This document shows positions 8,059-17,115 of a stretch of DNA of 64,000 bases, piece by piece. Source of the DNA: Affinundibacterium amnicola (GTDB lineage: Bacteria; Pseudomonadota; Gammaproteobacteria; Burkholderiales; Burkholderiaceae_D); contig NZ_JACOFU010000003.1 of NCBI RefSeq assembly GCF_014284275.1, positions 62,001 through 126,000 on the forward strand. The letters are read 5' to 3'. The translations under genes and the position numbers were made by a program. Numbering within the stretch: position 1 is the stretch's first letter; the number at the start of each line of letters is the position of its first letter. The notes under the pieces are model-generated. The model was given only the letters and a program-made list of their open reading frames with translations, was not told where the DNA came from and searched no databases.

Positions 8059-9519
8059 TTACGTAGGATAGCGTTCACTTTGTCTATCTAAAAAACGACC
8101 AGCCCGGTTCGCGGTTGGCTTCGCATTTGCCAATGCAATTTCACCATTGACGAGTACCCAATGTATGCCCGTTGCGGCTTGTTTTGGTGATGCAAACGTC
8201 GCTTGATCGGAGATGCTTGCTGGATCAAAAACGACTAAATCCGCCCAGCAATTAAGGGCAATACGCCCGCGTTGCTTTAGCCCAAAATAATCGGCGGATA
8301 GCGTCGTCATGCGACGTACTGCTTCAGTCAAAGTGAATAATTTTTTGTCGCGGCTGTAGTGTCCTAATACGCGGGGAAATGCGCCCCATAAGCGTGGGTG
8401 TGGATGGCTGTCGTGTGGTAATCCATCTGAACCTATCATGGTGTGTGGATAGCTCAAGACCCGTTCCACATCGTCTTCACGCATTTGAAAATACACAGCC
8501 CCAGCTGGATGCAAGCGGCGCGCTGCTGTCTTTTGATCGACTTGCCATTCGGCTGCGATGTCGGCCAGGTCGCGTCCTTGCATTTCTGGATGCGGTTGCG
8601 AGAAGCTAATCATGATGCGGATGACGCCATCGACATAATCGGGATCGAGCACGGTGGAACCTGCGGTGTAAGGGTAGGCGTCGAGTCCGACGGCCTGCGT
8701 TTTACGGCGCTCGGTCACGTAAGCTAATGTTTCTGCGGTGCGGCCCCAGTTGGCGGGGCCTGCGCATTTGTGATGCGAGAGGATAACGGGTAATTGTGCC
8801 TCTTTGCCCGCGTCACATGCTTCGCCTAAGGCATCGAGCACGCCATTGTATTCATCGCGAATATGCGAGGTATAAACGCCACCAGCAGCGGCACTAATTT
8901 TGGCTAAAGCGATGACTTCGGTATTGTCGGCGGCTTTGCTGGGCTGATAAAAAAGACCAGAACTAAAGCCCAATGCACCTGCATGCATGCCTTCGGCTAA
9001 CAAGTCTTGCATGACCTTGATTTCGTCTTCTGTCGCGCCGCGCTGTAAATCGGCAACAGCATTCACACGCAAAGTGGAGTGACCAATCAGCATGCCAATA
9101 TTCACTGCGGGCTGTGCTTGTTTCACTGCTTTGGCGTAGTCTTGTACGCTGGCGTAACGGTAGTCTTTTTGTGTGCCAATTAAGCTCAGCGGTGCTGGTG
9201 GTATTTTGTCGGCGAGCCACGGCGATAGGCTGATGCCGCAATTGCCCGTAATGACGGTCGTTACGCCTTGTGTGAGTTTGGGTAACATCGCTGGCGCATC
9301 GATGACTTCTCTATCATCGTGGGTGTGCACATCAATAAAGCCTGGGGCAACTACTAAGCCAGTGGCATCTAGAATTTCATATCCTTGCAAACTGAGTGCA
9401 AGGGCAATCGCGACGATCTTTTGATCGGCAATGCCGATGTCGGCACGGTAGGGTGCGGTGCCGCTGCCATCGATGACGTCGGCGTTGCGGATGATGATGT
9501 CGTAGGTTGGCTTCGTCAT
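8059..9519 (-). CDS. N-acyl-D-amino-acid deacylase-type amidohydrolase
   Basis: A 486-residue cytoplasmic metal-dependent deacylase of the D-aminoacylase group, which removes the acyl group from N-acyl-D-amino acids or N-acetyl amino-sugar acids. Visible motifs: FIDVHTHDD (metal His pair), TTVITGNCGISL (metal Cys region), SHIRDEY, ILSHHKC, and MIGSDGLPHDSHPHPRLWG, all hallmarks of the group; the C-terminus ends in the beta-sandwich segment GRIALNCWADLVVFDP. The start MTKPTYDIIIRNADVIDG at 9519 is chosen over an earlier codon that would add an unlikely 18-residue leader. It is the last gene of a minus-strand cluster with a PLP deaminase, RidA and a sugar-acid kinase; in that setting an N-acetylated amino-sugar acid is a plausible substrate (inference). 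Confidence 0.88.
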   Translation of the reverse strand: MTKPTYDIIIRNADVIDGSGTAPYRADIGIADQKIVAIALALSLQGYEILDATGLVVAPGFIDVHTHDDREVIDAPAMLPKLTQGVTTVITGNCGISLSPWLADKIPPAPLSLIGTQKDYRYASVQDYAKAVKQAQPAVNIGMLIGHSTLRVNAVADLQRGATEDEIKVMQDLLAEGMHAGALGFSSGLFYQPSKAADNTEVIALAKISAAAGGVYTSHIRDEYNGVLDALGEACDAGKEAQLPVILSHHKCAGPANWGRTAETLAYVTERRKTQAVGLDAYPYTAGSTVLDPDYVDGVIRIMISFSQPHPEMQGRDLADIAAEWQVDQKTAARRLHPAGAVYFQMREDDVERVLSYPHTMIGSDGLPHDSHPHPRLWGAFPRVLGHYSRDKKLFTLTEAVRRMTTLSADYFGLKQRGRIALNCWADLVVFDPASISDQATFASPKQAATGIHWVLVNGEIALANAKPTANRAGRFLDRQSERYPT

Positions 9520-9610
9520 GGTTTTGGTGCCAATCAAAAATATGAAGTGGAGTGAATAACATCTCACAAACACAATTCAGAATAAAGGCTATTGAGATAC
9601 TTCGGTTTTC

Positions 9611-9730
9611 TCCTTCCCCTTCAAGGGGAAGGTCGGGATGGGGATGGGTCTAATCGAGTAATTGACGATATTTCTTTCTCAAATCAAACCCATCCCCACC
9701 CTAACCCGCCCCTTGAAAGGGCGGGAACTT
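9611..9730. repeat. G-rich palindromic intergenic repeat
   Basis: Left arm 9611-9653 (CTTCCCCTTCAAGGGGAAGG followed by GGGATGGGGATGGGT) and right arm about 9685-9730 (ACCCATCCCCACCCTAACC then a GCCCCTTGAAAGGGC hairpin) form a long interrupted inverted repeat between two co-directional genes. The left arm recurs at 54511-54550. Confidence 0.7.
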
Positions 9731-9799
9731 CATAACTCGTCGGATTGCAGCTAATTTTTAGTTTGAATAGTGTTTATGAAGCGTCACACACGTTTCGGT

Positions 9800-11119
9800 T
9801 TAGAAGAAAGTATTAATTGCAGATTGCACTTGATAGTTGTCATCAACTACTAGTATCACCGGCCATTTATCAAAAGTCGTACACGGATGAGAAATACCGC
9901 AGGTGATTAGGTCGCCGACTTGCAGGGTTTTGCAGATCTCGCTATCTTTTGGTAAACGCATATACGCATGTTGGTCATTCATTTTTTCTATCTTGCAGCC
10001 AACTGGCAAATCGATGGGTGCCGATGCATTTCCCGGTCTGTGTGTTTGTACTGGAAACGGTAAATCGATGTCATAAGACGCATCGCGTTTGCCCATCGTT
10101 AGGATCGCCAGATCAGGTTCTGGGCGCGATTGCACCATGCTCCAAACTTCTAAGGCTGGGCGTAAATTATCCACGTCAACGGCACTTTCTCGTGCCTGCA
10201 TTTCATGCAGTAAGTGATGGTAGAAACCATGATCGTGGGTCACATAACAACCGCTACGCAAAATGGCAGTGACAGGACGCGATAGTTGCAATGCGTGTTC
10301 AAAACCGCGCCCAACCAAATCAAAATACGCCGAGCCACCAGCCGATAACAAGATGTTTTCGCTGCCGAATAAACGCTCAGCATCGGCTTGCTTGGTGAGC
10401 GTGATCAGATCATTGATGAAGGCTTTGACAGCGACTAAATCTTGATCTCGATGTTTGCCGACTAACAAACCTTCGTAGCCCTCAATCCCCGCTAATTGCA
10501 AATAAGGACTTTGATGAATCGCACGAGCGACCTCTAAGGCATCTGCTTGACTGCGGCAACCCGTGCGCCCACCTGCAAAGCCGAGTTCGACCAATAAAGG
10601 TAAGGGGCGATTCAGACCAGATGCTTGCACTTGCGCAGACATGCGGGCGACGCCATCGAGTGAGTCGGTTAAGGCGAAAAACGCAAACTCAGGATCAGCC
10701 TGCATTAATGCCAATATCGCTTGGGTATCGCTGCGGTTGATTAATTGATTGGCTAACAAAACACGCTTCACACCAAAGCGATGAGCTATCAAAGTTTGAT
10801 TGACGGTCGCTAGCGTGATTCCCCATGCGCCATTTTTCAATTGCATATCGAATAGCTGTGGCGACATCGTGGTTTTGCCATGTGGTGCTAACACGACTTG
10901 CATGCTTGCGCAGAATTGCTTCATCCATTGCAAATTATGTTGCAAGGCGGATTGCTTCAATACCGCGACTGGGAAGCTTGTGTCAGCGTTCAAGACATTC
11001 CAATGTTGATTGGCAATGTCTTGTTGTTGCAAAGGCTTCGTTAATGCTAAGCCTTTGGTGCCGGGCTGTAGCATTTGGTGATTGAGCGAACTGAGATCAA
11101 GCGAACTGAGATTTGACAT
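9800..11119 (-). CDS. Fold-type III PLP enzyme, D-threonine aldolase / D-serine dehydratase-like
   Basis: A 439-residue enzyme with the alanine-racemase-type PLP barrel. VVLAPHGKTTMSPQL holds the likely PLP Lys; LPLLVELGFAGGRTGCRS and LSAGGSAYFDLV fit the phosphate-binding side. The C-terminal CGISHPCTTFDKW contains the His and Cys that bind a metal ion in D-serine dehydratase-like proteins. The family removes ammonia from D-amino acids or cleaves D-threonine; amino-sugar acids such as D-glucosaminate are also handled by metal-dependent enzymes of this sort (recollection). With the deacylase downstream and RidA upstream it fits a deaminase step. It follows the permease gene by 21 bases, so the two are very likely one transcript. 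Confidence 0.85.
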   Translation of the reverse strand: MSNLSSLDLSSLNHQMLQPGTKGLALTKPLQQQDIANQHWNVLNADTSFPVAVLKQSALQHNLQWMKQFCASMQVVLAPHGKTTMSPQLFDMQLKNGAWGITLATVNQTLIAHRFGVKRVLLANQLINRSDTQAILALMQADPEFAFFALTDSLDGVARMSAQVQASGLNRPLPLLVELGFAGGRTGCRSQADALEVARAIHQSPYLQLAGIEGYEGLLVGKHRDQDLVAVKAFINDLITLTKQADAERLFGSENILLSAGGSAYFDLVGRGFEHALQLSRPVTAILRSGCYVTHDHGFYHHLLHEMQARESAVDVDNLRPALEVWSMVQSRPEPDLAILTMGKRDASYDIDLPFPVQTHRPGNASAPIDLPVGCKIEKMNDQHAYMRLPKDSEICKTLQVGDLITCGISHPCTTFDKWPVILVVDDNYQVQSAINTFF

Positions 11120-11140
11120 GGAGATTCAAGTAAAAAAAGT

Positions 11141-12469
11141 TTATTTCCAACTGGTGATCTTGTGGCCTTTGAGCGCATAGAACAAAATCATCGCATAGCA
11201 AGGCAACATCACCCAGTAAGCACTTTGTGCGCCGCTGGTATCGGAAAAGTGACCATACACCATCGGTAAAATTGCGCCACCCGCAATGCCCATGATTAAT
11301 AGGGCAGATCCTGCCGCAGTGTACTTGCCCAAGCCTTCAAGCGCTAGAGGCCAAACTGCAGGCCAGACTAAGGCATTGGCAAAACCTAACAGTGCCAAGA
11401 ACATGACGGAATTAGGAACGACGGGCACACCAGCCCAGCCAACTAAGGCTTGTGCGATGCTAGTGTCGTTAGACGAACTCATCGCGACACCAGCGGTGAA
11501 AAGGATGCCGCTTAAGGCCGACAAGATCAGTGCACTTTTTTGTGATAAAAATTGTGGGATAGCGACTACACCTAATAGATAGCCCAACACCATAAAACCC
11601 ATGGTGTAAGAAGTGAGTTTCAAGAAATGTTCTACGCCAAGATGTTGTCCGTACAGACCTATCGTATCGCCAGCGATGACTTCAACACCGACGTAGGCAA
11701 ACAACGTAATCGCACCTAATACTAACTGCGGAAATTGCAGCACGCCAAATCGAGTAGTACCACTATCGCTACCGTTGTCTTCATTCTCTAAATTGAGATC
11801 TGGTAAAGAAGAAAAATGAATGATCGCCATGAAGATCACTAAACCAATCGCCATCACAATATAAGGTGTTACCAAACGAGCGGCGAGATCGTCACGCAAA
11901 GCTTCACGTGCGACTTGATCCATCGCTGCCAATGCCGCCGTTGAGGTGGTACTTTGATCGATGCCAGATAAGATCAGCGCAGTAAAAACCATAGGCACAA
12001 CAATGCCAGCCCCTTTATTAAATAAACCCATGATACTGATACGCATCGCCGCGCTTTCACGTGAACCTATGCAAACGATGTAAGGATTAATCGCTGTTTG
12101 CATCAAGGTCATGCCAGTGGCGAGTGTAAATAAGGCGAGTAAAAATAAGCCGTAGTAGCTGGTTTTTGCCGCTGGAATAAACATCAGCGCACCGATCGCC
12201 ATGACACCAAGACTGGCGGTCATGCCGTTCTTATAGCCTATACGACTGAGCACCGCTGCAGATGGCAGCGCCATCACGGTGTAGGCAATGTAGAAAGCAA
12301 AGGTAACCCAGAGCGCTTGGAAGTCGTTTAGGTCGCAGACGATTTTGAGGAAGGGAATTAGAGAACCATTGAGCCAAGTCACGAAGCCGAGAATGAAGAA
12401 GAGTAGGGCGATGAAGAACATGGCGACTACGACTTGTTTTTTGGATTGGGTTGGTGCGTTGTTGGTCAT
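11141..12469 (-). CDS. Sugar MFS permease, FucP/NagP family
   Basis: A 442-residue inner-membrane protein with 12 predicted helices, opening with VVVAMFFIALLFFILGFVTWLNGSLIPFLK, the conserved helix-1 region of the fucose/glucose-galactose/GlcNAc permease family (FHS). TGMTLMQTAINPYIVCIGSRESAAMRISIMG is the matching helix-4/5 segment, and GFANALVWPAVWPLALEGLGKYTAAGSALLIMGIAGGAI the matching helix-10/11 segment. FucP-family members carry L-fucose, glucose/galactose or N-acetylglucosamine by proton symport. In this cluster an amino sugar or its oxidised form is the likely cargo. It leads a tight three-gene run with the PLP enzyme and deacylase; the 561-bp repeat separates it from the next upstream gene. 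Confidence 0.87.
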   Translation of the reverse strand: MTNNAPTQSKKQVVVAMFFIALLFFILGFVTWLNGSLIPFLKIVCDLNDFQALWVTFAFYIAYTVMALPSAAVLSRIGYKNGMTASLGVMAIGALMFIPAAKTSYYGLFLLALFTLATGMTLMQTAINPYIVCIGSRESAAMRISIMGLFNKGAGIVVPMVFTALILSGIDQSTTSTAALAAMDQVAREALRDDLAARLVTPYIVMAIGLVIFMAIIHFSSLPDLNLENEDNGSDSGTTRFGVLQFPQLVLGAITLFAYVGVEVIAGDTIGLYGQHLGVEHFLKLTSYTMGFMVLGYLLGVVAIPQFLSQKSALILSALSGILFTAGVAMSSSNDTSIAQALVGWAGVPVVPNSVMFLALLGFANALVWPAVWPLALEGLGKYTAAGSALLIMGIAGGAILPMVYGHFSDTSGAQSAYWVMLPCYAMILFYALKGHKITSWK

Positions 12470-12578
12470 GGTTTTTCCGTTTTTTGTGATGGTTCTCGGT
12501 GGGTTGAGAGTGTCTCTTTTGGTTTGTTGGTTGTATTTGATTACTTCTTCATATTTTTTAATGCTTCGATTGATCGAC

Positions 12579-13139
12579 GTTCACAGGTCGGGTGTGGCCC
12601 GACAGCCAATTACCTTTTTTGCTTCGCCAAAAAAGGTAATCCAAAAAAGGCGACCGTAGACTCGTCCCTACGGGGTGCTTACGCTTCGCTTCAGCATAAT
12701 TTGTGCAAGTCAAAAAATGGGGTGTTGCGAAAACTCGCTACGCTCAAACATTCGCAACCCTGATCCCATTTTCTGCCACGCACAAATTACATCGTCTCAA
12801 ACGGGGGGAGGTCAAAAACAAAGTCAAAAACAAATTCAAAAGCAACGACCTACAACTGCAAGTAGAAAATTGAACGTCTGTCGGTATTGATTGTTTTGGT
12901 GTTGCCGTTGCTTTTGACTTTAATGCTGTTCCACTTCTGACACTGCCAATTGTGCTAGGCAGAAATGGGAAAAAGAGAGTCAGATGTTTGAGCGTAGCGA
13001 GTTTCTGACTCTCCCCATTTTTGTCTTGCACAATTGGGCACCCGAAGGGCAGTGGCAGCGTGGTCGCCTTTTTTGGGTTACCTTTTTTGGCGAAGCAAAA
13101 AAGGTAACTGGCTGTCAGGCCACACCCGACCTACAGACC
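12579..13139. repeat. 561-bp structured dispersed element, copy A
   Basis: This stretch recurs in inverted orientation at 54631-55191 with the same length. Its ends are inverted repeats of about 75 bp (GGTCGGGTGTGGCC... and its complement), each holding a stem of about 13 bp with a GCGAA/TTCGC loop. Inside are two long hairpins of about 100 bases (near 12697-12793 and 12947-13040), inverted relative to each other and sharing the loop motif ACTCGCTACGCTCAAACA. Short open frames across the element look like by-products of these palindromes. No transposase is present, so it resembles a MITE or a REP-like composite. It lies between the permease and SDR genes. Confidence 0.85.
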
Positions 13140-13156
13140 GTGCAGCAACCCAACCC

Positions 13157-13930
13157 CTAAATCTCCTCCTGCGTCAACTCCCGAGCAAACACCTGATTCC
13201 CCGCCATCAATCCACCATCCACCGGCAATACCACCCCAGTAATCACACGCGCTGCATCAGACGCTAAAAACATGACAGCATCTGCAATATCCTCAGGCGT
13301 TGCAAAATCGCGCAATGGGTACCATTTCTTCAAATCCTCAAACACCTGTGGATTTTTATCTACGCGTGCTTGCCAAGCTTGTGTCTTAACCGTGCCTGGA
13401 CAAACCATATTTGCCCGTATCCCAAAGCGACCAAACTCCATCGCCAGTGCCTTGGTATAACTGATTAAACCTGCCTTCGCCACGCTATACGCCGGATGCC
13501 CGAACGAGCTCATGCCGTTGACGCTGCCGATAATGACGATATTGCCTTTGCCCGCCGCTTGCATGGCTGGACGCACCGCTTCGACCGTATGGAAAGTCCC
13601 GTTTAAATTGAGATCCATGTCTTGCTTCCAACTTTCTTCGGTCGTGCTTTGCAAAGTCAATGCTTGGGCAGCGCCTGCATTGGCGACTAAGACATGAACA
13701 TCGCCGTGGATTGCGACGGCTGCACTTAAAGCTTGTTTAAGTTGATTTGCATTGGTGATGTCGGCAAGTACGGCGGTGCATTTATCCGCACCAAGTTGCT
13801 CAACTAAATCGTTTAATTGCGCAGTCTCACGGTCTTGTGCATATACGTGATCACCTGCGTTCACGAAGGCTTGGCAGAGTGCGCGACCGATGCCTCCACA
13901 GGCGCCAGTGATGAGAATATTGCGTGTCAT
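13157..13930 (-). CDS. Short-chain dehydrogenase/reductase
   Basis: A 257-residue classical SDR. The N-terminal ILITGACGGIGRAL is the TGxxxGxG dinucleotide motif, LVANAGAA is the NAG motif, and SVNGMSSFGHPAYSVAKAGL holds the catalytic Ser and YxxxK pair. The C-terminus ends DAARVITGVVLPVDGGLMAG, normal for the family. It may oxidise a sugar or sugar acid to feed the cluster (inference). The stop of the upstream TIM-barrel-like gene and its start abut (13931/13930), indicating co-translation. Confidence 0.87.
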   Translation of the reverse strand: MTRNILITGACGGIGRALCQAFVNAGDHVYAQDRETAQLNDLVEQLGADKCTAVLADITNANQLKQALSAAVAIHGDVHVLVANAGAAQALTLQSTTEESWKQDMDLNLNGTFHTVEAVRPAMQAAGKGNIVIIGSVNGMSSFGHPAYSVAKAGLISYTKALAMEFGRFGIRANMVCPGTVKTQAWQARVDKNPQVFEDLKKWYPLRDFATPEDIADAVMFLASDAARVITGVVLPVDGGLMAGNQVFARELTQEEI

Positions 13931-15112
13931 TTATGCTTGTTCCTTGAGCGTATTTGCTAGATGGTCGAGCTGATATTGCGGCAGTAGTCCATAGTTGTAA
14001 AACGCAAAATCCTTAATGCCTAAGGCTTGTATGCCTTTCATCGCCGGTGCTAAATCTGCGCCTTGATTGAGATCGGGTAAGCCTGGTCGTAAGATCGCGC
14101 GTATTTTTTCTGGCTTGCCAATTTGACGCAAGCTTTCCCATGCATCCGCGATGGCGCGACTGGCAGTCGGTTCGTAGAAAGGAATTTCAATATAGTCTGC
14201 GACTTCGGACAAAGCTTTTAGATCACTACCTTCGCTCCAGCAAGCCGCTGTTGGGCGTTGTACTGTCGGTATCACTGCCAGTTCGCAATTGCTTGGAATC
14301 GCAGCACGAATGGCGCTGACTAATTGGGTGACGCGATCTTGACGCATGCTGATGAAGGCTAACAGTTCAGGATCTGTCAAAAGTTCAGCTTGTGTCCAAC
14401 TAGCAGCTTGATCTGCTTGTGCATCGGCGGGTAGTGCAAGGTAATTGCTAATATTGTTTTGCACGCGGGTTTGCAAGGCGTCGATGGCAATGCCTTTATC
14501 TTTTGCCGCTGATTTGCAGGCATCGCAGAAACACATGCCCAGCATATTGTCTAACCATGGATTGCTCGCCACCTGGGCAAATTCATGATGGTAGCCGTGG
14601 CCATAAGGCTGCCAGCCTGGGGTTTCTAAAACGATACTGTGCAATGCATGTTGATGGCTTAAATCTGTGCAGAGATTGACCGCGTAGTCAAACACTGCTG
14701 CCTGCATAGGGCAGAGACTATAAACATAAGGATCACCAAATGCATTTTTGACCGTGTATTGTGGAAACTCAGTGCCAAGGCGTGTGTTGTGAAGTAATAC
14801 GGTCCAGCCATGTACTTTCAATCTGCCATCCTTCAACAGCGCTGGGAGTACCGCAAGTAGGGTTTCATCGCTGTGTGCTTGTGGCTGAATTTCGCTATAG
14901 CGTTGAAGATCAGGATCGAAATAGGTCACACCATCTTCAGGGAAAATCACGCGCGGTGGATTTTTTGCATGAGGGCGGATGAATTTGCCAGCATGATAGG
15001 CGGTTGCGACTGTCACATCCGTGATGCCCATGTTGAGCATATCATCGATGAATTGGGTGACACCAATGTCGGCGATATCCCAAGCATAAGTATAAAGAGA
15101 GCGGTAGGCCAT
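13931..15112 (-). CDS. Unknown protein, possibly TIM-barrel glycoside-hydrolase-like
   Basis: A 393-residue cytoplasmic protein with no signal peptide. I do not recognise a named family. Early residues (MGITDVTVATAYHAGKFIRPH) and the alternating strand/helix pattern resemble a TIM barrel. CFCDACK at 194-200 has three spaced cysteines as in several uncharacterised glycoside-hydrolase-like barrels, where they may bind metal. ELAVIPTVQRP, DYIEIPFYEPTAS and AILRPGLPDLN look like later barrel strands with acidic residues. It is sandwiched between SDR (no gap) and RidA (45 bases) in a sugar-acid cluster, so it may be an isomerase, epimerase or hydrolase of the same route. Function is open. Confidence 0.6.
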   Translation of the reverse strand: MAYRSLYTYAWDIADIGVTQFIDDMLNMGITDVTVATAYHAGKFIRPHAKNPPRVIFPEDGVTYFDPDLQRYSEIQPQAHSDETLLAVLPALLKDGRLKVHGWTVLLHNTRLGTEFPQYTVKNAFGDPYVYSLCPMQAAVFDYAVNLCTDLSHQHALHSIVLETPGWQPYGHGYHHEFAQVASNPWLDNMLGMCFCDACKSAAKDKGIAIDALQTRVQNNISNYLALPADAQADQAASWTQAELLTDPELLAFISMRQDRVTQLVSAIRAAIPSNCELAVIPTVQRPTAACWSEGSDLKALSEVADYIEIPFYEPTASRAIADAWESLRQIGKPEKIRAILRPGLPDLNQGADLAPAMKGIQALGIKDFAFYNYGLLPQYQLDHLANTLKEQA

Positions 15113-15157
15113 CGTGTGGGCATCCTTGAGCTGGCGTTGTTGCTAATTTCAGTGGGA

Positions 15158-15550
15158 TTACATCGGCTTGTAGGCAGTGACTTCAATCTCAACTTTGCAA
15201 TCGACCATCATGGCGGATTGCACACAGGAACGGGCTGGTGGATTGTCGCCAAAATATTCGGTATAGATGCGATTGAAAGTCCAAAAGTCGCGTGTATCAT
15301 CCAGCCATACACTCACTTTGACGACATCGCTTAATTCGCAACCCGCTAGCGCCAATACTTTCTTGACGTTTTCCATGGTGCGACGCGTTTGCGATTCGAT
15401 GCCACCGGTTTCAATCTCGCCATTCTCTTTCATTGCCACTTGTCCAGAGCAAAACACGAAATCACCAGCGCGAACGGCGGGCGAGAAAGGTAGACGTTGA
15501 CCGCCTGCACCTGATGGAATATTGCCGAAGCGGGTGATTTCTTTTGTCAT
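15158..15550 (-). CDS. RidA-family imine/enamine deaminase
   Basis: A 130-residue RidA/YjgF/UK114 protein. FVFCSGQVAMKENGEIETGGIESQTRRTMENVKKVLALAG is the central family block, and PPARSCVQ holds the conserved Arg that binds the carboxylate of 2-imino acids; the end VEIEVTAYKPM is typical. RidA proteins hydrolyse reactive imines and enamines released by PLP dehydratases. That fits the fold-III PLP deaminase in the same cluster: the two steps together would release ammonia and a 2-keto acid. Length is normal. Confidence 0.9.
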   Translation of the reverse strand: MTKEITRFGNIPSGAGGQRLPFSPAVRAGDFVFCSGQVAMKENGEIETGGIESQTRRTMENVKKVLALAGCELSDVVKVSVWLDDTRDFWTFNRIYTEYFGDNPPARSCVQSAMMVDCKVEIEVTAYKPM

Positions 15551-15675
15551 GTTGTGCTCGTTAAAAATTTAATTGTTTCCGTTGTTGATTGTCGGGATGA
15601 AGCATACTTGCTTCGCGAGTTCTCGTCATTCACCGTCGTGCGGGTAAATTTCCCAATTTACTTTGTCTGATTCAA

Positions 15676-16677
15676 TCACTTGATCAAGCCCCGTGCGGAT
15701 GCAACTAGGATTGCGCCGCGTCCTGCGAGATGGGCTTGTGTTTCGTCTGAAACCACGGTGATTTTTCCAGAAAAATAATCATCGTTGTTGATGAGAATCG
15801 CTAGGGCTTCTTTCATGATCGGTTTGCCGCAGATGACAACTGGTGTGCCTGGCATCATTTTGATGGCCGTGCTGTTTTTTAATGTCAGTAAATCGGCACC
15901 AAGGATTGCACCTAGTAGAAAATTTGCACGGTCATTGCGCTCGTAGATCGTGAATTGATCAAGGGTACGTACATTGAAACATGTGCGCCCTAAACCTATG
16001 GTCTGCGCCGATTGCGCGCCAGCTAAGAGCATTTCTTGATTGATCGATGTCGCGAATTGCGAATCTAAAGATTGCGCCAAAATGGTATTGTGGGTGATCA
16101 CATACATCAGTTCGCCAGCTAAAGTAGTGACGCAACCCGTGATGCGATTTTTATCGTCGATGCAAACAAACTTGGAATGTGAGCCTGGCATCACCATCAT
16201 GGCGGGACCTGTCATGCCGAGTTGATCAATCACACTCATGACTTCGACTTCTTCGCCGCGCATCATGTCCATCGCTTCGCAATTATGTAAGCCGATGTTG
16301 TCGACCACATTACGCACGCCAGGGACAAACCAGATTGGTTTTGAAAACACTTCGGGAATCGTCACCGACACCATGCCACGTGCCAGTTGTTGCAAACCAG
16401 CGGGTGCCAATACATGAGGTAATTCAAATAAGCCGACATTGGAACTAATCATGCCAGAACCGATCACAAGATCGATTTGCTCTGCATCGACTTGCGCGCT
16501 CGCCAGCGTTTTGTTGATGGTATTGCGAACGCCAGTTTGTAGCTTTTCTCGGTTACCAGTGATGGCGGTGTCGCGTACACCAACCTCACAAGCCTCATGT
16601 GCCAGCACGTGATTGTCTTGCCATAAAGTGACGCGTGTATTGGTGGTGCCGGTATCGATGGTAATGATATGAGTCAT
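15676..16677 (-). CDS. dgoK: 2-dehydro-3-deoxygalactonokinase-type kinase
   Basis: A 333-residue kinase of the DgoK family. IITIDTGTTNTRVTLW is the N-terminal phosphate-1 motif of the hexokinase/actin fold; VIGSGMISSNVGLFELPHVLAPAG and MVMPGSHSKFVC are family signatures. The enzyme phosphorylates 2-keto-3-deoxy sugar acids at C6. In this cluster the substrate could be KDG or KDGal made by deamination of an amino-sugar acid. No KDPG/KDPGal aldolase is in the window, so the next step must be encoded elsewhere. It is the first gene of the minus-strand cluster and faces a LysR regulator across about 440 bases. Confidence 0.88.
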   Translation of the reverse strand: MTHIITIDTGTTNTRVTLWQDNHVLAHEACEVGVRDTAITGNREKLQTGVRNTINKTLASAQVDAEQIDLVIGSGMISSNVGLFELPHVLAPAGLQQLARGMVSVTIPEVFSKPIWFVPGVRNVVDNIGLHNCEAMDMMRGEEVEVMSVIDQLGMTGPAMMVMPGSHSKFVCIDDKNRITGCVTTLAGELMYVITHNTILAQSLDSQFATSINQEMLLAGAQSAQTIGLGRTCFNVRTLDQFTIYERNDRANFLLGAILGADLLTLKNSTAIKMMPGTPVVICGKPIMKEALAILINNDDYFSGKITVVSDETQAHLAGRGAILVASARGLIK

Positions 16678-17115
16678 GTCAAATAAGACCTAAATGAAAT
16701 TGGGGTGTGCCGCACGACCTATCTTGGATTGATCGTACATTGTTCGTGTGAATGATGGTGTCATTCACATTGTCAATGTATGTCGTGAGTGCAACTTAAT
16801 CAGATGTCTAGCAGCTTAACGGTGCAAGCATGAGTGAGCAAGCGAGGAATATTTGAGATGTCGTTAAAAAAAACTAAATGAAAAGCATTTTTCTCGCTGA
16901 TCAGGCTGATAAGAAGCTTATCCTTGCTGCCTTTCCCTTGCTTGCGTGGTATACCGATGTGTTTGTTGTATTATTAAATTATTCATAAAATGCAGCTACA
17001 TTTTACTTAATTTCTTGCGCGCGTCGGTTTTTGGGTACGACAATTAAATTTCAAGCTTTCATTAAGTTTTATTAAATGAAGTTCTGATATGGTATCGGTT
17101 TTCAACGAGGGTATT
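16678..17115. promoter_or_regulatory. Divergent promoter region, dgoK / LysR
   Basis: The gap between the two divergent starts holds a perfect interrupted palindrome GTGAATGA-TGGTG-TCATTCAC at 16748-16768, about 70 bases upstream of the kinase, a likely operator. The AT-rich part nearer 17000 probably carries the LysR promoter. LysR proteins usually bind such divergent regions; the repeat could alternatively belong to another regulator. Confidence 0.5.

Noticed and set aside
12675-12890. Small open frame conserved in both copies of the 561-bp element
   Set aside because: The similarity follows from conserved hairpin DNA; the peptide is low in complexity, reads across palindromes and changes length between copies.
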